Assembly: GCA_963675135.1 (NCBI GenBank)
Contig: OY776123.1
Location: 16,833,840-16,897,839 of the forward strand
DNA from: Galeopsis tetrahit
Lineage: Eukaryota; Streptophyta; Magnoliopsida; Lamiales; Lamiaceae
Length of the DNA: 64,000 nucleotides
Direction: 5' to 3'
This document shows positions 23,761-34,848 of this stretch, in pieces (positions within the stretch are counted from its first letter, which is position 1; every line of letters begins with the position of its first letter). The translations under genes and the position numbers were made by a program. The notes below the pieces were generated by a model. That model did not search any database. It was not told where the DNA came from and saw only the letters and a list, made by a program, of their open reading frames with translations.

Positions 23761-25105
23761 TAAAAGAATTAATTCTAAATAAATACACCACGTTTAGTTT
23801 CAATATCAATTTAATCACGATCTTTATGATTTTTTTAAAAAAATCTCAACCTTTCATCATGTTGTAATTAGATACACATTTTTTTTCTCCGGCCAACATG
23901 GTTTGCCGGAGCTCGTCACGTCATATTACACATATTTTTTTATTTTTTTAACAGAACATTACACTTTATAGAAATAAAAATAAAACTTCCGCTTCTTCTG
24001 CTTCTCAAAAGTTCTTCTTCTTCTCAAACTCAATAAGTTTTTCTTCTCCTCTTCTCAAACTCAATCAAGTTTTTTTTCTCCTCTTCTCAAACTCAATCAA
24101 GTTTTTTTTCTCCTCTTCTCAAACTCAATCAAGTTCTTCTCTTCTAACTCTAAAAATCAAAATTTCCTAAAAATCATCCAAAGCAAAAAAAAAAAAAAAA
24201 AACCATCAAATCATTTAACAATTTTTTTCTTGCTTCCACGTATTCCTCATCACTAGAGATCTAATCATCTTCCATTCTCAGTGACAGAGGCAACTCATTA
24301 TCTACTTCCTCTTCACTCTCATTCATGTTTTGTGGATCAACCTCAATCTCATTTTCCATCTTGCTTCTACAAACACCTCAACCATTTTATGTTTTCAATA
24401 CATGTTGCACCATCTCTTTAACTTCTTTGTCATCTTTTATCTCTCTCAATTCAAAAAAATTATTTACTGTAGGTACTTTGTAACACATCTTTTTTAACTT
24501 ATATATCCCATATTCTCTACTTCATATGCAATGTTGAGGTCTAAGGGTTCCCTTGGTACAATAAATTACCATCCACATGTCAAACTTTCCACCACATTGT
24601 CAATATATAAAAAAATAGTTTTCCATTTATGAAAATAAAAAAGTATATAAGGTCAAAGAAGAATGTTTATGGATTTTAAGTGCTCGCAAAACACTCAAAT
24701 ACACAAAGTCGGAAGATTTCACTTGGAGTTTTCGTAGGGTTTAGGGTTTGCAAACTTCACTCTACTTTCAAACGACCACAGTTTTTTAGGATTCTTGACA
24801 TTTTTTATTTTTTTTTGCGATTTTTTGAGAAGTGAGAAAGCAGACGAAAACTCTGTTGAATTTAAGAAGTGGGAGTTTTATTTTTATTTATTTATATAAA
24901 GTGTAATATTATTTGGAAAATAAAAAAAATACGTGTCATATGACGTGGTGACTCTGGTGAGCTCCGGCAAGCCACGTCATTAATTGTTGGCCGAAGAAAA
25001 AAATGTGTATTTAATTGCAATACGATGAAAGATTGGAGTTTTTATAAAAAAATCGTAAAGATCGTAATTAAATTGATATTGAGACTAAAATTGGAAAGTT
25101 GAAAG
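23761..25105. mobile_element. Non-autonomous DNA element with long terminal inverted repeats, copy A
   Basis: The left arm (about 23761-23990) and right arm (about 24885-25100) are imperfect inverted copies of about 200 bp. Shared blocks, read on opposite strands, include TCAATTTAATCACGAT, AATTAGATACACATTTTTTT, GCCGGAGCTC and ACTTTATAGAAATAAAAATA. The interior has a pyrimidine-rich tandem repeat and no transposase. Long TIRs suggest a Mutator-like origin. No target duplication was identified, so class and limits are tentative. Confidence 0.65.
24000..24150. repeat. Pyrimidine-rich tandem repeat, about 36-bp period
   Basis: Four tandem copies of a TTCTCAAACTCAATCAAGTT unit separated by CT-rich spacer lie inside element copy A. 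Confidence 0.8.
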
Positions 25106-25174
25106 CCAAAACAAATTGGAGTTCCACCAATTTCAATTACGGTTTTCGGCGGTTTAAATTGATTTTTATTTTAA

Positions 25175-25757
25175 AAACTGGGTTAATTTTAAATAAATAC
25201 ATCACATTTAGTGTCATTATTAATTTAATCACGACTTTTACGATTATTGTAAAAACCCCAATCTTTCATCGTATTGCAATTAGATACACATTTTTTTCTT
25301 CGGTCAACAATTGATGATGTGGCTTGCCGGAGTTTGCCACGTCAGATTATACTTTATAAAAATAAAAATAAAACTTCCGCTTCTTCTGCGTCTTTCTCCT
25401 CCGCTATGCAATGTTTAGGTCTAAGGTCCCTTGGTACAGTAAATTACCAGTGTCAAACTTTCCGCATGTTGCTAATATATACCAAAAAAAAAATCTTACG
25501 ATTTTTAGTGTTAGGATTCTATCCCTTATAATTTATTTTTATTTCTATAAAGTGTAATCTGATTTGAAAAATAGAAAAAAAAAATATGTGTAATCTAACG
25601 TGGCAAGTCATGTCATCAATTGTTGGTCGGAGAAAAAAAATGTGTATCTAATTGCAATGAAATGTTGGGATTTTCTACAAAAATCGTATATGTCGTAATT
25701 AAATTGATATTGAAAAGGTGGTGTATTTATTTAGAATTAACTCTTAAAAACGTTTAA
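25175..25757. mobile_element. Non-autonomous long-TIR DNA element, copy B (shorter)
   Basis: This has the same arms as copy A: left about 25175-25380, right about 25545-25757. Its interior also matches copy A (AGGTCTAAGG, CCTTGGTACA, AAATTACCA), but about 700 bp is missing. The two copies are in the same orientation and nearly adjacent. The right outer end (AATTCTAAATAAATACACCAC on the minus strand) matches the left outer end of copy A, so the pair could move as one unit. Confidence 0.65.
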
Positions 25758-28189
25758 CCATCAATTTATTAGTTAATCCTCGGTTTTAATTTTGAAAATT
25801 TCTAACCAAAAACTAAACCATGGTTCATATGGTTGATCCGTAACTGTATTGGGCCTCAAACTGATATCTGATTATTTGGGCCTCCAATCACTAGTCCAAT
25901 TGACTCTACTGCTTCCATTTCTTTAATATAGTTTTGTGTTAGTATTAATAAGATTGATTTATATAAATAGTTCATAGCTCAAAAGTAATTTAACTTCACA
26001 TGTTTGATAGAAAATAACTAATCAAAACTGATCAGTGGAAAAATGAGAATTTGATACACAAATTTAGAAATGTTGGTATATTAGTTGAATTGACCCACAA
26101 ATTGAGGGCATGGAAAAACTATTTAATAGTGCAAATGTGAATTGAGATCAATTAATATGAAACTCACACGCGTGTACGCACTCACCTGATCATGTGGGTG
26201 TGACCATGGATGAGGATCAGATCGTCGGCCGGTCACCACGAGACTCAAGTTGGATTGGCCATAATTTTGCTTCAAAACACACCCGTATTTTAGTTTGACG
26301 CTGGACCGTATGTATCTATCATTTTAATGCGATTCGATGTTACGAGTGAATTTAAAAATTAAATTTAACCTAACTAGGTAGATTTTGACTCATATAATTC
26401 ATGGATAATGGTTCATTATCTCCTACACATGGTGGTCCAAATTATCCAACAAAATATGAATGGTGTGCACTCATTAAGCCCATAAAAAATCTAAATTAGC
26501 TTTAAGGATTGTCTTTTGTTTTGTTTTTCCAAAGAGAAATTGGGTATGTATTAAGTTGCATGCACATTTGCACCAAGGCCAAGGGGGCACATGCACGTTC
26601 TTTTTCATCATTTCACTCCATGCTTTTACAACCTAATTTATTTATTTTAAGCCCCACCAAAACTACACTTTAGCCTTTCCAACTTTCTTTTTATCTATTT
26701 CCAACACACTTCTTTGGTTTATATTCCATTGGGTCCCTCCTCTTTGAGCCTACATGTCTCCCATCTTTGATGATTATCACTCTCAATATCTCCTTTTTAA
26801 TTAATCTCTTTGGTTTTGGTGCATTTTGACACAAAAAATAAAAAATTAAGGAGTTTGTATCTTGAAATATAGTAAAACTATTAATTTAGGGGTTAAAATA
26901 TTTTTTTTCTATCCATTTAGAATTTAAAAGATAGGAAACTATCAATTTAAGACTCACACATTTTAGGACCATATTTGACATCTTATGATTCTTAGTTATT
27001 CAAAAATATTTTTATAAATCACAATTAAAAAAATAATACTATAAGATATGGAGTATTAATTTCGTGAGAAAAAATAGTAATGAAAAAATTGATAGAAAAA
27101 TTCTTTTAGATGTTAAATTGATAATTTACTATCCGTCAACCCTGAATTAGCATTTTTTTTCAAAAAAAATCTTAAAATAAAATTATTAACAATTCGAACG
27201 CTCATGCATCCACTATACAACCTTTTTTTTAAAAAAAAATAAGAATGAAAAAAAAAAAAAAAAAAACTATAGCGAACGTATAGCCATAACAAATTATCAG
27301 ATTCAACAAATTTATTAAACAATAATTATTTCAAGAAATTATTAAGGCTTTCATATATATTATATCTAACATAATGATACGTATAAATATAATATAAAAC
27401 TAGATATTTTTATAATTATTATTGTATATAGCATAACTGCATAAATAACAATAACGTTCAATCTCATTATTATTGAATATTGTAACAAAAAAATTATACT
27501 GAAAATTTTAAAATGTGAAAATAAATTCACAGTGTTTTTAATATCATTTATTTTTAAATTAAAATCTTAGTTTTTTTTGTTACATATTTTAAAAGATACG
27601 GAGTATTATGTATTATTACAATAATAAAAAAATTACTTTAAATTGGATCACCCCCGCCGTCCTATGATGCGTCCCTTGTGTCTTGTAAGTACATTTTTTT
27701 TTTATCCAATTTTTTTTTATTACAAAAGTACACATTAATTCATTGTTTTTTAAATGACGGTCTCTTTTTTGTTGATTTTGGCCATGAATAAAAGTGGCTG
27801 GCTTTTTTCATGATCACCCCACGTTGGTTTTATTCTTGAAAAGCCTTTCACCGCCGCCTCAAATTTTATTCTTATTTCACAATCATTAACTCAAATTATG
27901 TAGCATTTCATTTCTCATTATATTTAGTTTTTATATAATAAAAATGAAAAAAAAAAAAAAAAGTTGTGTTATGTTCATCGTCTATTTTACAATCTATCGT
28001 CCCCACCCAATTATAGATCTCAAAGAATATAGCTGATATTGTAATTGATATTGAAATTGAAATTAAAATTAAAAAAATGATTTTTGGTAAATTCGTTGTT
28101 CCTTTTTCAAGTTCATGATGGGATTTTTTTCTTCTTCCAATTAACAATATCAATTAGGGATTAAATTTTTTCTAGGCATGTTTTTTAAA
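25758..28189. other. AT-rich intergenic DNA
   Basis: No gene, RNA gene or element boundary could be supported. It contains several poly(A)/poly(T) runs, for example near 27249-27266 and 27949-27962. Confidence 0.55.
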
Positions 28190-29310
28190 TTGGTCCAGAT
28201 ATTTTTAGCTTTTTGATTCAATAAATTTATACAAATTTTAATTTTAATTCTATGATCTGGAGTAGAGGTCACCCACGGTCATTGTCCATATATATTTTTA
28301 TTTTATTTTATTTTATGTATTATGTGATTTTATTTTTTTAATATTGTATTAGTAAAAAAATAAATCTTGTAAAATAATTATAAAATCAAAATATAAAATT
28401 TTAAATAATTAAATTTTAAAAATGCCAAATAATTATAAAATTAAAATTTAATTACACTCTTATAATAAATTGTTTTATATAAATAAAACTAAGTAAATAA
28501 TTAATTATCAAGCATTAGAATAAAATTAAATTATATTTTATTTTTATAAAATCATTTAATTGTTATACATATAAAATAAAACTAATAAATAAATAAAATA
28601 TGCAAAATATTCTAATATTAAAAAATTAATAAATTATAATAAAAATTGAAAGCTTCTATAAAAAAAATTAAACCATTTTTTTATATAACTTAAACTAATA
28701 AAATATTACAAAATATTTAATAATAAAAATAATTTAAATCTTACAAATCATAAAATAAACACATGAAAACTAAAAAAACTCAAAAATTTTATTAATAATA
28801 AATAATTCTCCCTTCCAGCCATTTTCTCAGATTTTTTATAATTTTAGAAATTATATTTTATTATTTTAAAAAGCTTTTAAAAATCATGAATTTTTATTGT
28901 GTATTCAAAATTTTATATTATTTCATTAATTTTATAATTATTTTATTTATGAAATTTATGTCATTAATTATTTTATGATTTTTTTTATTTACATAATAAT
29001 TCGATTATACAATTATTAGCATTTTTAAAATCTATTTTTTTTTAATTAATTAATTACACTTTTAATTACTTTATTCTGATTTTATAATTATTTTACAAGA
29101 TTTTAATTATTTATTCTTACAATATTAAAAAAAATATATAATTAACCTCACATAATGACATAATACATAAAATAAAAAGAAAAAGTAATACTCCTATATT
29201 TGGACAATGATCGGCTGGTGACCTACTACTCCAGGTCACATGGACTAAAATTAAAATTTGTGTAAATTTATTGAAACAAAATCAAAATAAAAAATTTGAA
29301 AACGTCTCTA
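28190..29310. repeat. 1.1-kb AT-rich foldback (large inverted repeat)
   Basis: The two halves are imperfect inverted copies over roughly 450-500 bp each. Landmarks are CAATAAATTTATACAAATTTTA, CTGGAGTAG, AGGTCACC, GGTCATTGTCCA, TTTTATGTATTATGTGATTTT and TCTTGTAAAATAATTATAAA on the left. All recur in reverse complement between 29050 and 29290. There is no coding capacity. It resembles foldback or MITE-type elements. A target duplication was not found. Confidence 0.75.
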
Positions 29311-29508
29311 CCAACGTTAATGAAATGATAAGAGTGGTCCACTATATATAGGGATTATAAGAAATATACAACTAATACAGGGAAATAGATAAACAAGAAA
29401 ATAAATATAGACCATAAATAAAAGATGTCAAATACTTGTATGCACTCGCATGTACGGTGCATACTTCAATTTTAAATTTAAATTCATCAATTAATTTTAA
29501 TTTTATCT

Positions 29509-29703
29509 GCACCCGTTCATTTAATGAGTTCACCCCCAAATCATTTTTTATTACGATTATCTGCACTCGCTCATTTTATGAGTTCACCCCCAAATCATTT
29601 TTTACCACGGTTATCTACACCCACTTATTTTATGAGTTCACCCCCAAATTATTGTTTTACCACGATTATCTACACCCGCTCATTTTATGAGTTCACCCCA
29701 AAA
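29509..29703. repeat. Subterminal tandem array, left arm of MULE-like element
   Basis: Four copies of a repeat of about 55 bp with the core CTCATTTTATGAGTTCACCCC, the reverse complement of the array at the other end. Confidence 0.9.
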
Positions 29704-30104
29704 TATTTTTAAAAAAATAATCACATTTTAAAAACTATATTATCATTTTTTTAATTTACACAAAATATAATAAAATAAACTCTAATTTATATATTTACAA
29801 TATGCAGCCGAGTTACCGTCGATTCACCACCAACTCACTCATATTAAAAAAAAAATCGTAAAAATATAATTAATAAAAAACTATCGAAATTAGCCACAAA
29901 TCTCGATTTTTTTCTTTTTAATTTTTCTTCCCCCTTCTCTTTTCCTTTATTTCTTCTCATTTTCAGTTTATTTTTTTATTTATTCATTTTTTCTCCTTTT
30001 ACTTTTTTTATTTTATTTTGATGTCTTTCTTTTCCATTTTTTTCATGTGTATTTTTTAAATTTTAATACAAAATAATATTATAGGTATGATTTTATTATA
30101 GACG

Positions 30105-30821
30105 ATTGGCGGTGCACCTGAATTTCAATTTTAATTTGATGAGTAAAAGACCTATCAGAAATCCATGTCGTTCGGCGGGTGACCCTGCCACCACCATGCC
30201 CGACCACCCCCTCGACGGCGACGGTGGCGCTTCCGTCCCGACCATTGAAGTCCGAGACACCTCCTCGAATCGCAATGACGATTCTTCACTTCCATGACAA
30301 TTGACATCATCTTCCATCTCGGCCGAAAACCTCTACTCATTTTGACCACCGACGCGACTGCTTCCATCAATCTCCCTTGTGTTCGCGATCCAGGATCTTC
30401 TCTGGCATCAATGGCGCTCGCCTACAATACTCGGATCGACGCCGCCTCGCTCTCGTCGTTCATCTCTGTCCAAATCGAAGCTACATTGCTTCGTCTTCTT
30501 CACCCTGCTTCTGCACAGCCTCTTCCTCCGGCTGACGGTGGCCCGACAGAGGACTGTGAGTATGTTGCTGATGGATCTCTGAACGGCCGACATTCGGAGC
30601 CGGTGACCTTGCCGATGAAATCTCAGGCGGCGACTGCTGACCTAGAGTGCCTTTCCATTGGGTTAAGGTTCCGTTCAATTGAGCTTGGTAATGTGCACCC
30701 CATATTTTCTTCAGTACACCTCGATCTGTACTCCCTCCACTTTTTTATGGTATTATTGTTAGTGGTACTGGTATTACTAGTTATTGATTGTGGTATTACT
30801 ATTAATACACTATTGAATTAA
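30105..30821 (+). CDS. GC-rich open region inside the MULE-like element, unrecognised
   Basis: The ATG frame 30294-30821 (175 codons) and an upstream 63-codon frame (30106-30297) lie in a GC-rich island within AT-rich DNA. The protein (QIEATLLRLLHPASAQPLPP in its middle) matches no family I recognise, and several other frames are also open, so coding on this strand is not established. The 3' end of the 175-codon frame runs into a tandem repeat. It may be captured host sequence. Confidence 0.3.
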
Positions 30822-31300
30822 TATTAATGATTATTGATTACGGTATTATTGATTATTAATTGTGGTATTATTGGTTATTGTTTGTGGTATTACTGATTAT
30901 GTGGAATTATTTATTATTGCTTAAGGCATTACTGATTATTATTATTGTTTATGGTATTACATATTATTGTTTATGGTATTACTGATAATTATGTTTTGTA
31001 TTACTGAATATAATTAGATTTATGGAATTATTTGTTATTGTGTAAGATATTACTGATCAATGTTCATGGTATTACTAATTATTGTTCATGGTATTACTAA
31101 TAATTGTTTTTTGTATTATTGAATATAATTAGATGTGTGAAATTATTTGTTATTGTATAAAATTTTACTGTAATTAGATACGTGTAATTATTTGTTATTA
31201 TAAAGATATTACTAATTATTGTTAATGATATTAATGATTACTGTTTATGGTATTACTGGTTATTACTTATTGTATTACTGACTATAATAAAATAATACAT
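30735..31300. repeat. AT-rich tandem repeat (TATTACTGATTATTGTTTATGG type)
   Basis: About twenty degenerate units of 22-30 bp built on ATTATTG-TTATGGTATTACT lie inside the MULE-like element, directly after the GC-rich island. Confidence 0.75.
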
Positions 31301-31490
31301 ATAATATTATTTTGTATTAAAATTTTAAAAAAAACTAATGATAAAAAAAACAGGAAAAAAATGAAGAAATAAAAAGTATGGAATAAAAACTGAAAAATGA
31401 GAAGAAAAAAAATAGAGATCTGTGCCTAATTTTGATAGTTTTTTTTTTAATTACATTTTTACGATTTTTTTTCTAAAAATATGGGTGATT

Positions 31491-32063
31491 AAGGTGGGTA
31501 AATATACTGAAATTTTGGTATACCGAGCTTTTTATACCGAAAAAATATCGAAATTTTCGATATTTTCGGTATACTGAAATTTTCGGTACGGTATGATATC
31601 GTATCGAAATTTTTGATACGGTAACGGTATGGAAAATGACCATACCGCGATATTTCGGTATATCAAAATTTTTTCGGTATTCGGTATGAAACGGTATATC
31701 GATATAACGAAACCTTAATAAAATAATAATTTTATATTATTTTTAAATTATAACTTTAATTATTAAAACATAAATAAAATAAACCTTAAATAATTAATTT
31801 CGGTATAAAACAATGCTTCAATATTTTCGCTATGAATTTGTATACCGGTATTTCGATATGAAATGATGGTTCAATATTTTCGATATGAATCGGTATACCG
31901 ATATACAGTACCGAAAATTCGGTATACCGAAATTACTGTACGGTATCGGTATGAATTTTTACATACCGAAAATTTCGGTATGGTAACGATATGAATTTTT
32001 TCAATATCGAAATTTTCGGTATGATAACGGTATGGTTCGGTATACCGTACCGAACCACCCCTA
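31491..32063. mobile_element. hAT-like small element nested in the MULE-like element
   Basis: A 573-bp sequence is bordered by GGTGATT on both sides (31484-31490 and 32064-32070), consistent with an 8-bp hAT target duplication with one changed base. The ends are inverted: AAGGTGGGTAAATATACTG on the left and TAGGGGTGGTTCGGTACGG on the other strand at the right. The body is full of short direct and inverted ACCGAAATTTCGGTATACCG-type motifs, typical of hAT subterminal regions. There is no coding capacity. Confidence 0.65.
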
Positions 32064-32221
32064 GGTGATTTAGTGGTGAATCGACGGTAACTCGGCAATA
32101 ACTCGACTGCAAGATTGTAAATGTATAAATTAGGGTTTATTTTATTATTATATTTTGTGTAAATTAATAAAAAGATAATATAATATTTTAAATGTAATTA
32201 TTTTTTAAAAAATATTTGGAG

Positions 32222-32635
32222 GTGAACTCATAAAATGAGCGGGTGCAGATAATTGTGGTAAAAAAATAATTTGGGGGTGAACTCATAAAATGAGCGGGTG
32301 TAGATAAGCGTTGTAAAAAAGAAATGATTTGGAGGTGAACTCATAAAATGAGCAGGTGTAGATAACTGTAGTATAAATATGATTTTGGGTGAACTCATAA
32401 AATGAGCGGGTGGTGCAAATAACTGTAGTAAAAAATAATTTGGGGGTGAACTCATAAAATGAGCGGGTGTAGATAACCGTTGTAAAAAAATGATTTGGGG
32501 GTGAACTCATAAAATGAGCGGATGCCGACAACTGTAGTAAAAAATGATTTGGGGTGAACTCATAAAATGAGCGAGTGCAGATAACTGTAGTAAAAATATA
32601 ATTTGGGGGTGAACTCATTAAATTAGTAGGTGCAG
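32222..32635. repeat. Subterminal tandem array, right arm of MULE-like element
   Basis: Eight copies of the 55-bp unit with the core GTGAACTCATAAAATGAGCG, inverted relative to the four copies in the left arm. Confidence 0.9.
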
Positions 32636-33224
32636 GTAAAATATAAATAAAAAATTAAAATTAGGGGGTACGGTGCATGCGAGTGTACGCAAGTGTTACC
32701 CATAAAAGATTGTTATCTATAATATATTATATTCCTATAATATATTATTCTATTATATTCTCTAATACCTCCGGTCAAGCGAAGCTGGGAATGTAAATGA
32801 ACACGAGCTTGGTACGCAACAATCTGAAGCGAATTTGAGATAGAAACTTCTAGATGACATCCGCAAAATAAAGCACTTTTGTTGTCATACAATAAGAGAA
32901 ATAACGGAAATTCGGAATCACCAAATAGGACATGCCAAGGCGCATAAAAGCGGGAAGCAAATGGATCGAAACACCGAAATCCTTTGAAAGACGAACGATG
33001 ATAGAAAATTAGGCAAGAAACACATGCAAGTGTGTCGAAAACAGTTGATTCGAGCACAAACCAGATAGATCGGAGGGGCGAGCAACCAATGATATCGATC
33101 ATGGGCTCTCCGGATATAGAGGAAAGTAGAAGAAAAAAGATGTAGCGTGAGGCTATAGATAAAATTAGAGTGTAGGTGAGTGTGACTAACACCATATAAG
33201 TGACACTACAAAAAAATGGCGTTT

Positions 33225-33740
33225 TAGAGACGGATTTACCGACGGATTTTCCGCCGGCATCCGAGGTTACCGACGGAATGTCGGCCGTCCCCTTTTTCGG
33301 CGTCAGCATTTTTTGCCGACGGATTTTTGGATTCCGTCGGCATTTCCGACGGATTTACCGACGGATTATCCGTCGGATTTGCCGACGGAAATACCGAGGG
33401 AAATTCCGTCGGTATTTCGGACAACCCGTTTAACAAACCGGGTCAACATTCCGATGAATTAAAATAATTATAAAATAAATTAGAATGAATTAAAATTATT
33501 ATAAAAGAAATTAATTTTTGAATAGATTTCGAAATTCACATGTCGACGGATATTCCGTCGGCATTTGACCGACGGAATATCCGTCGGCAATTTACCGACG
33601 GAATTTCTGTCAGTAAAACAAAAAAATGAATAAAAAAATATGATTTCGAAATTAACATATCGACGAAATATCCGTCGGCATTTGACCGACGGAATATCCG
33701 TTGGCATTTTACCGACGGAATATCCGTCAGTAAAACAAAA
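33225..33740. repeat. Left subterminal repeats of the CACTA element
   Basis: Clusters of ACCGACGGAAT and ATTCCGTCGG-type motifs in both orientations occur at 33234-33420 and 33541-33730. Such arrays are bound by the CACTA accessory protein in the En/Spm system. Binding here is inferred. Confidence 0.85.
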
Positions 33741-34848
33741 TATTAATAAAAAAAATATGGGTGGCCGGGGAGGCCCCGACCAGAATTTCATTTTCCGACC
33801 ACAATTAATTGGCATTGGTTTGTCGAAATACTTTTTAAAATTAAATATAATAGTATATATATATATATAATGCATGGATACAATTTAAGCTTTAATTTAT
33901 AACAGAAATTCTAACCAACTGCACTATATATGCAAGTCTATCGGGAGATATTTTTAATTGTTATCTAAAGATATTCATATATAATTGGTGACAAAATTAC
34001 CACTAACACAAACCAATAAATTACATATACTACACTAGAATCTATAACAAATAGAGGGGGGAAATTCCAAGCAAAATCATCCAATATTATACGCATACAA
34101 ATTGGGAATACCTCTGGCAATCCAAACAAAGAGTAGTAAAGCAGGCCACAATTCGTCGTTTTCATCATCATCCGAAACTGAAATACAAAATCAAATCAGT
34201 TTGTTCAAACAACAAAATACAAATTGACAACTCAAAAAAAAAAAAGGTTGTATCACCAACTACTTTGTGATGAAGGTTGTATCGCTCAACAGGGCTTCTA
34301 AATATTCAACCCCCAAATCCTCCAAAACGACCACCACATTCTCCGATTTGGCACAACTTTTCTTCCGATTAACCGATTTCTTCTTCTTCTTCTTCAAGAC
34401 GAATCTTCTTCTTCTACTTATTCTCATACCCTTATGCTTTGCTTGTCGAAGAGTGGTGGAGGGAGGCGAGGTGGGAGAGAGGAAATTTCGGAAAGGGAGG
34501 AAATTTCGGAAAGAAAACCCTAGGTTGTTGTTTTATATAAGGGTAAATACCGACGGATTATCCGTCGGTATTTTCAAAAAGTAAATACCGACGGAAAGTG
34601 AATTCCGTCAGCATTTTGGCGATTTTTTTTATTTTTTTTTTAAATAATTCAATTTTTTCTATATACTTACTAAATTACCAAAATATTTTAAAAAAAAATC
34701 ACAAAATTCATTTCTTCCACATATATTAATATATATATTGGTTGTGACTTATATTTATAGTAAATTTAATTTTTATAATTTGTACCTAAATGATAAATAA
34801 TTAATTAACTTTTATAAAATAAGAAATAAATACATTACATTAATTGAA

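Larger units (their letters stand above)
29427..32701. mobile_element. MULE-like non-autonomous element with captured-looking GC-rich DNA
   Basis: A perfect 9-bp duplication, ATAAAAGAT, flanks the element (29418-29426 and 32702-32710). The undisturbed site survives in the sister LTR near 43616. Termini are inverted: 29427 begins GTCAAATACTTG and the right end, on the other strand, begins GGGTAACACTTG, with a shared ACTCGCATG further in. The inverted arms extend about 400-600 bp and include arrays of a 55-bp repeat. No transposase is present. The middle (about 30105-30700) is far more GC-rich than its surroundings. A 9-bp target and long TIRs fit a Mutator-like or Pack-MULE element. Confidence 0.8.

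Noticed and set aside
34050..34440. Possible small two-exon minus-strand gene in the left part of the CACTA element
   Set aside because: A Lys/Arg-rich frame and an acidic frame lie near each other, but no donor-acceptor pair joins them in phase.
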